DNA of 64,000 nt, taken from Clostridia bacterium. Its GTDB lineage: Bacteria; Bacillota; Clostridia; Christensenellales; UBA1242. The stretch covers positions 744,001-808,000 of the forward strand of contig CAAGAD010000005.1 in NCBI GenBank assembly GCA_900767715.1, read 5' to 3'. Within the stretch, counting starts at the first letter, position 1. The number at the start of each line of letters is the position of its first letter. Under the pieces are notes generated by a model, which did no database searches, had not been told where the DNA came from, and saw nothing but the letters and a program-made list of their open reading frames with translations. Positions 1 through 8,136 of this stretch are shown here, piece by piece. The translations under genes and the position numbers were made by a program.

Positions 1-469
1 CTTTATCGTATTTGGAGAGTGACAAAAGATATGACTTGTCGAATTGGCTGATAGATATGTCGAGAAAGCGTCTGCGGTCTTCTGGCATATCTTTAATAAG
101 GCGCAATTCATCTGGGCTAAAATACACTACGCGAAGTTCGCCAATTAGGCTAGACAATTTGCTAAGAGCCGAACGATTGACGAGAATCTGTTTCTTGCCT
201 ACGCGGTTGATTGTGATGTCGATTATCTTGTCACCATAGAGCGATTCAAAGTTAAGTTTGATGTTGGCACTAGGCGCGTCATTGTAGATAAGATTTACTT
301 CTTTTTTGGTGCGTGGACTCTTGCCCAGTGCACAAAAATATACTGCTTCAAGCAAGTTGGTTTTGCCTTGCGCGTTGTTGCCCAAAACTAAATTTATACC
401 CGACGAAAAACTAACTGCACAAGTTGTGTAGTTTCTAAAATTTTTCAGTTGGATAGATTTCAGTTTCAT
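1..469 (-). CDS. recF: RecF, DNA recombination/replication repair ATPase, N-terminal part
   Basis: SMC-like ATPase that binds gapped DNA and loads RecA with RecO and RecR. Reading leftward from the ATG at 469, the N-terminus has the classic RecF opening (KLKSIQLKNFRNY) and the Walker A loop GNNAQGKTN around residues 30-38, followed by the conserved LSPDELRL-like segment (here YFSPDELRLIKDMPEDRR). About 156 residues are present; the gene runs off the left edge, so the ABC signature and Walker B are not visible. No ribosome binding site precedes the ATG; a -10 element ends seven bases before it, so the mRNA is predicted leaderless. In Bacillota recF usually follows dnaA-dnaN, so the origin may lie nearby, outside the window. 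Confidence 0.93.
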   Translation of the reverse strand, partial: MKLKSIQLKNFRNYTTCAVSFSSGINLVLGNNAQGKTNLLEAVYFCALGKSPRTKKEVNLIYNDAPSANIKLNFESLYGDKIIDITINRVGKKQILVNRSALSKLSSLIGELRVVYFSPDELRLIKDMPEDRRRFLDISISQFDKSYLLSLSKYDK

Positions 470-476
470 CGAAACT

Positions 477-505
477 ATTGTATCATAACTTTTGAAAATT
501 ATCAA
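477..505 (-). promoter_or_regulatory. recF promoter, leaderless type
   Basis: On the minus strand TTGATA (505-500), a 17-base spacer ending in TGA, and TACAAT (482-477) form a near-consensus sigma-A promoter with an extended -10. The recF ATG starts seven bases after the -10, which is where transcription should begin. Confidence 0.6.
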
Positions 506-848
506 ACAAAAACGTAATGACGAGAAATTTAAATTAGGTTAATGCATTATTAATATTATCTACAATCTTAAATTAAATTTTTAGAAATATTAACAATAAA
601 TTAATTTAGGAAAATAAATAAAATATTATTTTTTTAAAAATAAATTTAATTAAAAAAATATAAAAATATACAGATAAATAGGGAGAATTTAAAAAAACTT
701 TAAAAAAATAAATATTATTAAAATTTTATTATATGCGAAATTAATTTAAATAATTTCAAAATAAAACAGCGTAGTATAAAATTAATTAAAAAATATTTCG
801 CACATAATAATGAAAAATATAAAACACAAAATAATATATAAATATATA
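506..848. other. AT-rich gene-free spacer with a 16-bp inverted repeat
   Basis: About 340 bases of extremely AT-rich DNA between divergent recF and asnS, with no coding potential. It contains an imperfect inverted repeat with arms at 726-741 and 795-810 (15 of 16 positions match; core TGCGAAAT) separated by 53 bases, and one DnaA-box-like 9-mer TTATCTACA at 556-564. There is no cluster of DnaA boxes, so I do not call an origin. Confidence 0.5.
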
Positions 849-878
849 TTTGCCAAAACACAAAATGCGTGCTATAAT
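849..878 (+). promoter_or_regulatory. asnS promoter
   Basis: TTGCCA (849-854), an 18-base spacer and TATAAT (873-878) preceded by TGC (extended -10). The transcript would start near 885, giving a 20-base leader with the ribosome binding site TAGGAG before the ATG at 905. Confidence 0.65.
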
Positions 879-904
879 TGGGACATAAATTTTAGGAGCA
901 AATT

Positions 905-2290
905 ATGATAAGTTTGACTACAAGACAATTGAACAAAGATTATGAAAAATATGCTGACAAACAAGTTAGCATTGGCGGTTGGGTTCGTACCATTCGTGAC
1001 AGCAAAGGCATTGCTTTCATTGACCTAAACGACGGCAGTTTCAAGGGCGTGCAAATCGTGCTCACCAACGCACTCAACAATTTCGACCAAATCGTCAAAC
1101 TCAATATCGGTTCGTCAATCATTGCGACGGGTAAAGTGAATTTGACTCCAACTGCACAACAGCCATTTGAGATTGTGGCAGAGAGCGTAGAAGTGGTTGG
1201 CGAATGCGCACCAGATTTTCCATTCCAACGCAAGCAACGTGCCACTATGGAAACCTTGCGCGAGATTCCAGAGTTGCGTGCTCGTACAAACACTTTCAAT
1301 GCAGTATTCAACATTCGTTCAAAGGCAGCGTACGCGATTCACAAATTCTTTAACGAGAACGGTTTTGTGTATGTCAACACACCAATCATCACGGGCAGTG
1401 ACTGTGAAGGCGCAGGCGAGATGTTCCAAGTGACCACGCTCGACCTTGACAGAGTGGCTAGCACGGGCAAAGTAGATTACAGCCGTGACTTCTTCGGCAA
1501 GAAAGTGGGTCTAACCGTTTCGGGTCAGTTGCAAGAAGAATGCTTCACACACGCATTCGGTCGCACTTATACCTTCGGCCCAACCTTCCGTGCGGAAAAC
1601 TCCAACACCACTCGCCACGCAGCAGAGTTTTGGATGATGGAACCAGAGATGTGCTTCACTGACCTTAAAGGCGTGCTAGAAAATGAAGAACAAATGCTCA
1701 AATATGTCATTCGTTACGTCATGGAAAACTGCGCTGACGAATTGAACTTCTTAAATAAGTTCGTTGACAAAGGCTTGCTCGATAAACTCAACAATGTGGT
1801 GAACAACGAGTTTGGCGTGCTCACCTACACCGAAGCCATTGACATTTTGAAAAAGGCAGACGTCAAGTTTGAATACCCTGTTGAATGGGGCGTTGACTTG
1901 CAGAGCGAGCACGAACGCTACATCACCGAGAAGGTGTTTAACAAGCCGGTATTCTTGACCAACTATCCAAAAGAAATCAAGGCTTTTTATATGCGCCAAA
2001 ACGACGACGGCAAGACCGTTGCTGCGTCTGACCTGCTTGTCCCAGGGGTGGGCGAATTGATTGGCGGTAGCCAAAGAGAAGAGCGTTATGACAAACTCAT
2101 TGAGCGTATGAAAGAATGCGGAATGAAATTGGAAGACTACAAATATTACACCGACATTCGCCGTTTCGGCACAACCATTCATTCGGGCTATGGACTTGGC
2201 TTTGAACGTCTAATTATGTATCTCACAGGAATGACCAATATTCGCGATGTGGAATTGATGCCACGCACAGTTGGAGCGATTAAATTCTAA
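905..2290 (+). CDS. asnS: Asparaginyl-tRNA synthetase
   Basis: Class IIb aminoacyl-tRNA synthetase that charges tRNA-Asn in the cytoplasm. The 461-residue protein has the N-terminal OB-fold anticodon-binding domain (roughly residues 15-100) and a class II catalytic core. Motif 2 region reads TFRAENSNTTRHAAEFWM, with the AEFWM-EPE signature that separates AsnRS from AspRS, and motif 3 near the C-terminus reads GYGLGFERLIMYLTG. Length matches the family. The start is supported by TAGGAG about eight bases upstream. It is divergent from recF and convergent with rsmI, and shares a bidirectional terminator with it. Its presence means the organism makes Asn-tRNA directly. Confidence 0.97.
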   Translation: MISLTTRQLNKDYEKYADKQVSIGGWVRTIRDSKGIAFIDLNDGSFKGVQIVLTNALNNFDQIVKLNIGSSIIATGKVNLTPTAQQPFEIVAESVEVVGECAPDFPFQRKQRATMETLREIPELRARTNTFNAVFNIRSKAAYAIHKFFNENGFVYVNTPIITGSDCEGAGEMFQVTTLDLDRVASTGKVDYSRDFFGKKVGLTVSGQLQEECFTHAFGRTYTFGPTFRAENSNTTRHAAEFWMMEPEMCFTDLKGVLENEEQMLKYVIRYVMENCADELNFLNKFVDKGLLDKLNNVVNNEFGVLTYTEAIDILKKADVKFEYPVEWGVDLQSEHERYITEKVFNKPVFLTNYPKEIKAFYMRQNDDGKTVAASDLLVPGVGELIGGSQREERYDKLIERMKECGMKLEDYKYYTDIRRFGTTIHSGYGLGFERLIMYLTGMTNIRDVELMPRTVGAIKF

Positions 2291-2351
2291 TGGAAATGGT
2301 ATTCATCTTCATTATTATGGCGCTTATATTATTCTTGTGATTCCAATTTGC

Positions 2352-2397
2352 ATACAAAAAAATAAAAGTCATAGACTACAAATCTATGACTTTTTTA
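2352..2397. terminator. Bidirectional terminator of asnS and rsmI
   Basis: A 12-bp perfect stem (AAAGTCATAGA against TCTATGACTTT) followed by T-runs on both strands. The rsmI stop codon lies in the loop. Confidence 0.85.
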
Positions 2398-3179
2398 TAT
2401 ACTTCGCTTTTGCTAATATTAAACTTTGACGCCACTGTTTTCATTGCTTGCTTTTTGTCAATTCCTTCAGCAATGAGTGAAGAATACATTTCTTCAATAC
2501 TTTCGCTCGGTGTGCTTTCGTCCGGCTTATCTACGACGATGACGTACTCACCTTTTGGGTCGTCAAAGGTTTGTTCACCTAGCACAAAATTTGTCGTGCG
2601 CTCAAACATTTTGGTGATGTCTTTTACCACGCACACGCGCCTTGCGCCTAGTGTGTCATAAAGCACACCAAGGTCGGCGTTTAGGTTGTGGCAACTGGAA
2701 TAAAGAATGCAAGGCACACTACTAGACTTGATTTGCACAAGTTGAGCACGCTTCACTTTTGCCTTGTCGTTAAGGAAACCTATGAATGTAAAACTGCTGG
2801 CGTCATAGCCCGAAAGTATCATTGCACACAACCCAGCGTTTGCGCCCGGTATGACAGTGTAAGGTAGATTGTTGTCAATCAGTTCTTGCACGAGAATATT
2901 CCCGGGGTCGCTGATGACGGGCATACCCGCATCGCTGACGAGTGCAATGTTTTTACCCTCTTGCAATAGTTTGATAATACCCTGCGCGCTAGCACGTTCG
3001 TTATTTTTGTTGTAGGAAATGAGTTTCTTGTGAATGTTGTATTCATTGAAAAGAATTTGCGAATGTCGCGTATCTTCGCATGCAATGATGTCCACCGCAT
3101 TTAAGGTGTCAATGGCACGATAACTGATGTCACGCAAATTGCCAATAGGCGTGCCGACTAGATAAAATGTTCCGCTCAT
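2376..3179 (-). CDS. rsmI: 16S rRNA (cytidine-1402-2'-O)-methyltransferase
   Basis: Transfers a methyl group from SAM to the 2'-OH of C1402 in the ribosomal P site. The 267-residue protein has the tetrapyrrole-methylase-type fold: GTPIGNL at residues 9-15, CEDTRHS at about 34-40, and the SAM loop SDAGMPVISDPG near residue 82. It ends in the short basic C-terminal helical tail typical of RsmI. It is the last gene of the leftward holB-ricT-trmN6-rsmI operon and overlaps trmN6 by four bases. AAGGAG lies just before the ATG. In B. subtilis (yabC) it holds the same operon position. Confidence 0.95.
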   Translation of the reverse strand: MSGTFYLVGTPIGNLRDISYRAIDTLNAVDIIACEDTRHSQILFNEYNIHKKLISYNKNNERASAQGIIKLLQEGKNIALVSDAGMPVISDPGNILVQELIDNNLPYTVIPGANAGLCAMILSGYDASSFTFIGFLNDKAKVKRAQLVQIKSSSVPCILYSSCHNLNADLGVLYDTLGARRVCVVKDITKMFERTTNFVLGEQTFDDPKGEYVIVVDKPDESTPSESIEEMYSSLIAEGIDKKQAMKTVASKFNISKSEVYKKVIDL

Positions 3180-3826
3180 ATATTCTCCTTAAAACTTACT
3201 TGCACATTGTCGTGCCCGTCCAATACGGCGTCAATCAACACCAAATATGCGGGTTTGTTTTTCGCATAGACAAAACACATACGTTTGGTGGCGAATCTAT
3301 ATTTTTTGAGCGTGACGATAATCTCTGCCACGCGTTCCGCCTTGTGCTCGATGTATAAGTGTCCGCCCGACTTCAATATGCGGGCGCTGACGCTGGCAAT
3401 GTCGTCAAAATTGATGTCAATCTCGTGTGTAGCGCGGGCGATGTTTTTGTTTTCACTGGCAAGGTTGGTGACCTTTTCATAAGGCGGGTTGCATATCACC
3501 ACATCGACGGGACGCGCGAAACTAGTAGTTGTCAAAGTTTTGGCGTCAACATTAATAACGCTCGCGGGCAGATTGTTTAGCGCGATGTTGTCGGCAATTA
3601 CCTTGCAGTCGTTGGGGTTAATTTCGACGAAATCTATATGCTCGCAAGGGTGCTGGCTATACGCGTAAATGCCGATGATACCCGACCCCGCGCACAACTC
3701 AACTGCGCGGTTACGACGCTTGAAGCGAAAGAAATTAGCCAAAAGCACCGAATCAGATGTGAAATGGTAATCCTTGCCCTGTCGCATCTTATATCCGTTT
3801 GGCAGAGTTTCGTAATTATTTGTCAT
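3176..3826 (-). CDS. trmN6: tRNA1(Val) (adenine-37-N6)-methyltransferase type enzyme
   Basis: SAM-dependent N6-adenine methyltransferase of the TrmN6/YfiC/YabB family. Motif I reads ELCAGSGIIGIYA (around residues 43-55) and the catalytic motif IV reads CNPPY (about residue 112), as expected for N6-adenine enzymes. At 216 residues it is slightly short for the family. It overlaps ricT by 11 bases and rsmI by 4 bases, so it is translationally coupled in the operon. The tRNA substrate is inferred from the E. coli relative and is less certain in Bacillota. Confidence 0.85.
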   Translation of the reverse strand: MTNNYETLPNGYKMRQGKDYHFTSDSVLLANFFRFKRRNRAVELCAGSGIIGIYAYSQHPCEHIDFVEINPNDCKVIADNIALNNLPASVINVDAKTLTTTSFARPVDVVICNPPYEKVTNLASENKNIARATHEIDINFDDIASVSARILKSGGHLYIEHKAERVAEIIVTLKKYRFATKRMCFVYAKNKPAYLVLIDAVLDGHDNVQVSFKENI

Positions 3827-4670
3827 CGTTTTCGCTGTCCTTGTTTTGCTTTACGGCGGGTTTGGTGAATTTGAGTTCGCTGACGTCGTACTCTTTGCGC
3901 TCAATGTTGTCGTCTTTCATAATAGTGACAATGCTCTTCTCGCGCAAGATGTCATTGTACACAACCTTGCCTTCGCCGTCCGGTGTGGTGACGAGCGAGT
4001 TTATCTTTGGCATTTTCTGCAAAGTTTCGTGATAATATTTGTCTTCGTATTTTAGACAGCACAAAAGTCGTCCGCAAATGCCATTAATCTTGTTTGGGTT
4101 GAGCGCAATGCCTTGCTCTTTTGCCATTTTAATGCTGACCTTGTCAAAGTCTTTTAGGAAACGTTTGCAACAGCAGACCTGCCCGCATTCGCCTATTGCG
4201 CCCATAACAGCCACTTCGTCGCGATAGCCAATCTGGTGCATTTCAATGCGAGTGTGAAATTCGCCTGCAAGGCGTTTCACCAAATCGCGATAGTCAATGC
4301 GGTCGTCGCTGGTGTAACTGATTATCATACGGCTGTGGTCAAGGTTGAAGCGCACGAAACTGACCTTGATGTCGGGCATAATGTTCTTGATAAACATTTT
4401 GACGCGCGAAAAGATTTTTTTCGCTTCGATGTCGTTCTCGGCATTCTTCTTGATATCGTTTTCGCTGGCAAGACGCACAACTGGACGCAATTCGCCCACT
4501 ATTTGCTCTTCGCTGACCGAACGCGTGTCGAATGCAATCTCGCCCAGTTCGAGTCCGCGCGCTGTTTCAACGATAACCTTGTCGCCACGTTTTAGTTCCA
4601 GCCCGTTAGGCGAAAAGTAAAAAGGTTTGATGGCGTCGCCAAATACAACGCCCGCAACATTAATTTCCAT
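3816..4670 (-). CDS. ricT: RicT, PSP1-domain regulatory iron-sulfur protein
   Basis: In B. subtilis RicT (YaaT) acts with RicA and RicF in an Fe-S complex that promotes RNase Y-dependent mRNA processing and affects sporulation and competence. The 284-residue protein shows the PSP1 domain with the cysteine clusters GECGQVCCCKRFL and GICGRLLCCLKYE around residues 150-200, which are the cluster ligands. It starts one base after holB ends and overlaps trmN6. The downstream partner genes yabA and yazA found in B. subtilis are missing from this operon. Confidence 0.93.
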   Translation of the reverse strand: MEINVAGVVFGDAIKPFYFSPNGLELKRGDKVIVETARGLELGEIAFDTRSVSEEQIVGELRPVVRLASENDIKKNAENDIEAKKIFSRVKMFIKNIMPDIKVSFVRFNLDHSRMIISYTSDDRIDYRDLVKRLAGEFHTRIEMHQIGYRDEVAVMGAIGECGQVCCCKRFLKDFDKVSIKMAKEQGIALNPNKINGICGRLLCCLKYEDKYYHETLQKMPKINSLVTTPDGEGKVVYNDILREKSIVTIMKDDNIERKEYDVSELKFTKPAVKQNKDSENDDK

Positions 4671-4671
4671 A

Positions 4672-5505
4672 TTAGTTCTCCTTTTGTAAGTCTAGGAATA
4701 GACAGTCAATGCAATAGTTGAAGTTTACATTGCTCGTTATGCGCTTAATAGTTTTGTCAAAAATGGCAGTGAGATTAGTCAAGGCGGTTACATTGTCTTG
4801 CATTCTCAATTTCATCTGCTCGTACAAGGCTTGGACGAAGGCAAGTCTGTCTTTTGTCGCGATGTTGAGTGAAGCACACACGCTAGGCAAATTTGCTTTG
4901 TCATCAAGTGCGGAAATGAAACTATTTGCTTTGTCTAAAAGCGTCTGGTAGTCGGCAGATTTCGAGTTCATCTCTTGTGTTAGGCTGGTGATAGTCTTGC
5001 CAAACTCAAACTCACTGTCAAGGCATTTGTCGAGTTGCAAATAAACCTTTTTGCCACGGCTGAGAATGGTTGGCAACATTTTGTATTCCGCGGTGGTGGT
5101 GAGAAGGAAGATGGAAGATTTGTTCGGCTCTTCCAAGGTCTTCAAAAGTTTGTTTTGCGCTTGCTCGTTTAGGTTGTCCGCGTTGTGTATCAAAAAGATT
5201 TTGTACTCGCTAAATACGGGCGTGTCATATGAGCGGTCAACGATTTCGTTGGCGTCGGCGACCAAAAGCGCGGGCTTGTCATACTGAATAAGGTCAGGGT
5301 GCTTGCATAGTTTAATGCGGACACAGTTGTCGCACACCCCGCAAGCCGTGTGCGCCTTGCACAACAAACTTTCTGCAAAAAACAATGCGAACTCTTGGTT
5401 AAGCATTCGGTCGGGTGAAATGAATATGTAAACGCCGTTAGGACTTGTCAAGTCGCCTTGCAATTCGCCTATCTGTCGGCAGGTGCGCATTGAACTATAT
5501 TTCAT
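4672..5505 (-). CDS. holB: DNA polymerase III delta-prime subunit
   Basis: Clamp-loader AAA+ subunit. The 277-residue protein carries the zinc-binding segment CKAHTACGVCDNC (about residues 49-61), the sensor-like LLKTLEEPNKSSIFLLTT segment and the ILSRG motif of HolB. The Walker A loop is not conserved (SPNGVYIFISPDRM), fitting a non-hydrolysing delta-prime. It heads a four-gene operon matching the B. subtilis holB-yaaT-yabB-yabC order. No ribosome binding site precedes the ATG and a TATAAT ends six bases upstream, so the operon mRNA is predicted to be leaderless. Confidence 0.9.
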   Translation of the reverse strand: MKYSSMRTCRQIGELQGDLTSPNGVYIFISPDRMLNQEFALFFAESLLCKAHTACGVCDNCVRIKLCKHPDLIQYDKPALLVADANEIVDRSYDTPVFSEYKIFLIHNADNLNEQAQNKLLKTLEEPNKSSIFLLTTTAEYKMLPTILSRGKKVYLQLDKCLDSEFEFGKTITSLTQEMNSKSADYQTLLDKANSFISALDDKANLPSVCASLNIATKDRLAFVQALYEQMKLRMQDNVTALTNLTAIFDKTIKRITSNVNFNYCIDCLFLDLQKEN

Positions 5506-5511
5506 AGTTAG

Positions 5512-5520
5512 ATTATATCA
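5512..5520 (-). promoter_or_regulatory. holB operon promoter (extended -10, leaderless)
   Basis: Minus-strand TGATATAAT with six bases to the ATG. No good -35 is visible, so it probably depends on the extended -10. Confidence 0.55.
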
Positions 5521-5590
5521 TATTTTATAAATTTTGCATATAGTTTTGACGCTCTTTTAACAAGTTTTTTGCCTAGCAAAATTTTGCTCA

Positions 5591-5618
5591 TTGACATACG
5601 CGTGAGTCGTGGTATAAT
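5591..5618 (+). promoter_or_regulatory. Near-consensus promoter of the small ORF at 5625
   Basis: TTGACA (5591-5596), a 16-base spacer ending in TGG, and TATAAT (5613-5618). The predicted start point is the ATG at 5625. Confidence 0.7.
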
Positions 5619-5624
5619 CTAGGT

Positions 5625-5696
5625 ATGAATGCGTGGGCAGTGGGACTCATTTTAATGTTTTTGTTTTGGAGATATTTCTACAACGCGAAGAAATAG
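5625..5696 (+). CDS. Putative 23-residue membrane peptide from a leaderless mRNA
   Basis: Encodes MNAWAVGLILMFLFWRYFYNAKK: one hydrophobic segment of about 15 residues with a basic, aromatic C-terminus. The ORF fits exactly between a near-consensus promoter and a terminator, and its ATG coincides with the predicted transcription start. I do not recognise a family. It could be a small membrane peptide, or the transcript could be a short non-coding RNA with a chance ORF. It lies between the holB operon (divergent) and the DUF308 gene (convergent). Confidence 0.45.
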   Translation: MNAWAVGLILMFLFWRYFYNAKK

Positions 5697-5712
5697 TCCG
5701 TTTTTTAATAAT

Positions 5713-5744
5713 AAAAAAATCCGCTTATTGAGAGTGGATTTTTT
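5713..5744. terminator. Bidirectional terminator
   Basis: AAAAAATCC and GGATTTTTT flank a 13-base loop. It serves the small ORF on the plus strand and the DUF308 gene on the minus strand. Confidence 0.7.
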
Positions 5745-5753
5745 ATTTGCATA

Positions 5754-6335
5754 TTAGTTTTCGTCATTGGTGATGTCGATGTAGGATTGTTTAATTTGTT
5801 TTTCAACCTTTTTCACACGTGAACTGAAAGTGAGTGTTAACACAATATCGCACACGCCGTCAACGATGAGCGAAATGCCGGCGAATATCATCACATATTC
5901 GAATGTGCCGAACATTACGATTGCGCCAAGAACCACCATAAGAATGGCGTCGAGCACCAAGACCCACCAACCTTTCACCTTGTCGCGAGCACAATAGACG
6001 CCGTCTTGAACCTTTGAAAGTCCGTCAATGATTAGGAACAAGCCGAATACAACGGTGAGAATGGATTTAACAATCTCTGGTTGAGTTAGACAGAAAATTC
6101 CGCCCATAATGAATACTACGCTAATAAGAAGCATTCCGCCCACAAGCCAGAAACCTGACATAATGTAGCGAACCAAGAATGCGCAACCCAAAACCAAGAA
6201 GATTATGCCAATCACATTGCACAATACATCACTCGAACTCTCTGGCAAGCAAACAAACAAAATGCCGATGGTGATGGCAAAAAGCGCGGTCAACAAGACT
6301 TCCCATTTAATTTTTTTGAAAAAATCTTTCAACAT
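5754..6335 (-). CDS. DUF308 (HdeD-like) six-helix membrane protein
   Basis: Integral membrane protein of 193 residues with about six hydrophobic helices in repeated pairs, as in the HdeD/DUF308 family (acid-resistance membrane protein in E. coli; function unknown in Bacillota). Characteristic features are the GIxF helices, the glycine-rich FLVLGCAFL and GLFLIIDGLSKV segments, and a basic then acidic cytoplasmic tail. A good ribosome binding site (AAGGAGAAAA) precedes the ATG. It is divergent from the sialyltransferase-like gene, with a roughly 290-base AT-rich gap that holds the promoter of that gene and nothing else I recognise. Confidence 0.75.
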   Translation of the reverse strand: MLKDFFKKIKWEVLLTALFAITIGILFVCLPESSSDVLCNVIGIIFLVLGCAFLVRYIMSGFWLVGGMLLISVVFIMGGIFCLTQPEIVKSILTVVFGLFLIIDGLSKVQDGVYCARDKVKGWWVLVLDAILMVVLGAIVMFGTFEYVMIFAGISLIVDGVCDIVLTLTFSSRVKKVEKQIKQSYIDITNDEN

Positions 6336-6556
6336 ATTTTTCTCCTTATATTTATTATCTCAATAATAGCGCAAAATATAATTAAAGGCAACTAAGTTCG
6401 CTCACAACAAAAAACAAAATGTTCACAAAAGCAACATTTTGTCCAATATTGGCGCGCGTTAAATATTCAAAATTAATTCAAATTAAGAATAGCATAGTGC
6501 GAAACAAAAGTATAGTGTTTTGTAACGATTCAAGATTTTTATTTGTGAAAATTTTG

Positions 6557-6586
6557 TTGACGGGTGGGGATATTCTAAGTTAAAAT
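6557..6586 (+). promoter_or_regulatory. Candidate promoter of the GT80-like gene
   Basis: TTGACG (6557-6562), an 18-base spacer, TAAAAT (6581-6586). The leader carries AAGGAG upstream of the ATG at 6629. Confidence 0.45.
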
Positions 6587-6628
6587 AAAATTGTCGAAAA
6601 ATGTTAAATATATACAAGGAGAAAAAAG

Positions 6629-8044
6629 ATGACATTTCTAAAAAACAAATGGAAGTTGTTGGTTATCATTCTGTTGTCAGTGCTCACCCTGTCGTTTATG
6701 GCTAGCACAATCGTTGTGTGCTGTCAAAACAATAAATTGGCTACCGAACTAGAAACAGAGAAAAACAAACAGACTGACACCTACGATTTCTATTTAACGC
6801 TAGGCACAATGCCTACACTTTATGCCACGTTAAACGCTTACACTAACAAAAACCCTAATACATATATGTGGTTTTTGAGAGGCAACACAATCAGTAAGCA
6901 ATACTCGGCAGATTACATTCACTATTTCAATTCACAATCCACTACGAACGCAAACAGCGCGTTCGACTATATGGAAATTAGAAACAAGGTTCGCGAAATC
7001 TACACAAACAACAACAAAGCAAAGTTCAATCTTTACTGCGATGACGCGCGTGTGAGATTCATCTTCGACATCTTCGTTTCGGCGGGCGTAGATTTTGAAG
7101 ACTTGAACGTTACTTTACTTTCGGACGGCACTGGCTCATACAATATTTATGCCAACCTAACTGAAGACGTCTATACCGCACAAGCAGACCAATGGAAAAA
7201 CTATATGGACACCTATTTGGCTAACCGCAACGACCCAGAGTTCACAATGTTTGAGAACTTCAACGGTCAAGCGTTGGAGATGGACAAGTTCATATTCTAC
7301 ACTTCCACTTTCAGCAATGTGAAGTATTGGATTCAACACCCAGACTTCTTGGTGAACACAAAGTCTGCAACTTTGAACAAAAATCGTTACGCAATGAATA
7401 TTGTTAAGAAAAATCCAAAAGCGATGTACAATTCACTCGATAATGCCACAAGAGATGCTTACCAAAAGGTAGTGCTCGCTAACGCATTAGTTGACAGCGA
7501 TACTTTACAAACTCTTGATGACGCCAAAGCATACTTTGACAACAAACTTGGCAATCGAGATAAAGATGTAGTTCTTATTCTTGGCAATAGATATTATGGT
7601 TTGGAACACAACAAAAACTTCGTTGACCAAACCTTGCAATTCTACACTCCAACAGTTGACAGTGCAGACAATACGCAAGTCAAGTTCAAAGGCAAAACCT
7701 ACACAATCACCGCTGGTGACACAACACTTGTCGTTGACGGCAAAACCTACACAATCGGCGAAGTGTCGGTTTACCTATTCTTCAAAGGTCACCCATCATT
7801 CCCAGCAAACAATGATTTGAGAGCATACTTTGATTCTCACAATATTGAAATCTTGCCACACCGCACACCAGTTGAAACATTGTTCTGGATGTACAACACC
7901 AAAGTTGGTGGCTACAACTCTACAAGTTTCCTATCTTGCGACCAAGGTCAAGCAGAATTCTTCTATGGCGAACTTACCGGTGCTGTTAAGCAAATGCAAG
8001 ACCTAGGCTTCTATGACGGAGCAGTTACATTCACCGAAGGCTAA
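6629..8044 (+). CDS. Membrane-anchored GT80-like sialyltransferase
   Basis: Predicted to transfer sialic acid from CMP-sialic acid to an acceptor sugar outside the membrane. A transmembrane anchor (residues 9-30) is followed by a short stalk and a domain that aligns by eye with Pasteurella PM0188/PmST1 of family GT80. SDG at 165-167 matches the catalytic DDG (general base D141), FKGHP at 385-389 matches the CMP-binding KGHP (H311), E416 in PVETLF matches E338, and KVGGYNSTS at 425-433 matches the VGGxASS phosphate-binding loop. Residues 349-380 are an extra insertion with a doubled GKTYTI hairpin just before the HP motif. Length (471) fits the family plus anchor. No CMP-sialate synthesis genes are in the window. 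The function is inferred from motifs; the acceptor is unknown. Confidence 0.72.
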   Translation: MTFLKNKWKLLVIILLSVLTLSFMASTIVVCCQNNKLATELETEKNKQTDTYDFYLTLGTMPTLYATLNAYTNKNPNTYMWFLRGNTISKQYSADYIHYFNSQSTTNANSAFDYMEIRNKVREIYTNNNKAKFNLYCDDARVRFIFDIFVSAGVDFEDLNVTLLSDGTGSYNIYANLTEDVYTAQADQWKNYMDTYLANRNDPEFTMFENFNGQALEMDKFIFYTSTFSNVKYWIQHPDFLVNTKSATLNKNRYAMNIVKKNPKAMYNSLDNATRDAYQKVVLANALVDSDTLQTLDDAKAYFDNKLGNRDKDVVLILGNRYYGLEHNKNFVDQTLQFYTPTVDSADNTQVKFKGKTYTITAGDTTLVVDGKTYTIGEVSVYLFFKGHPSFPANNDLRAYFDSHNIEILPHRTPVETLFWMYNTKVGGYNSTSFLSCDQGQAEFFYGELTGAVKQMQDLGFYDGAVTFTEG

Positions 8045-8046
8045 TC

Positions 8047-8082
8047 AAAAAAAGAGAAACGCAGTCCGCGTTTCTTTTTTTT
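8047..8082 (+). terminator. Terminator of the GT80-like gene
   Basis: GAAACGC-AGTCC-GCGTTTC stem followed by eight Ts. Confidence 0.85.
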
Positions 8083-8136
8083 GTGTCAATGGCAAGTCGC
8101 AGTTGCTTGTCATATATAAACTAGATAGGAGAAGTT

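Noticed and set aside
506..848. Possible chromosomal origin between recF and asnS
   Set aside because: AT-rich and near recF, but only one imperfect DnaA box; an origin normally has a cluster.
2290..2340. 16-codon hydrophobic ORF (MEMVFIFIIMALILFL) whose ATG overlaps the asnS stop
   Set aside because: Too short, no promoter or own ribosome site; probably a chance frame before the terminator.
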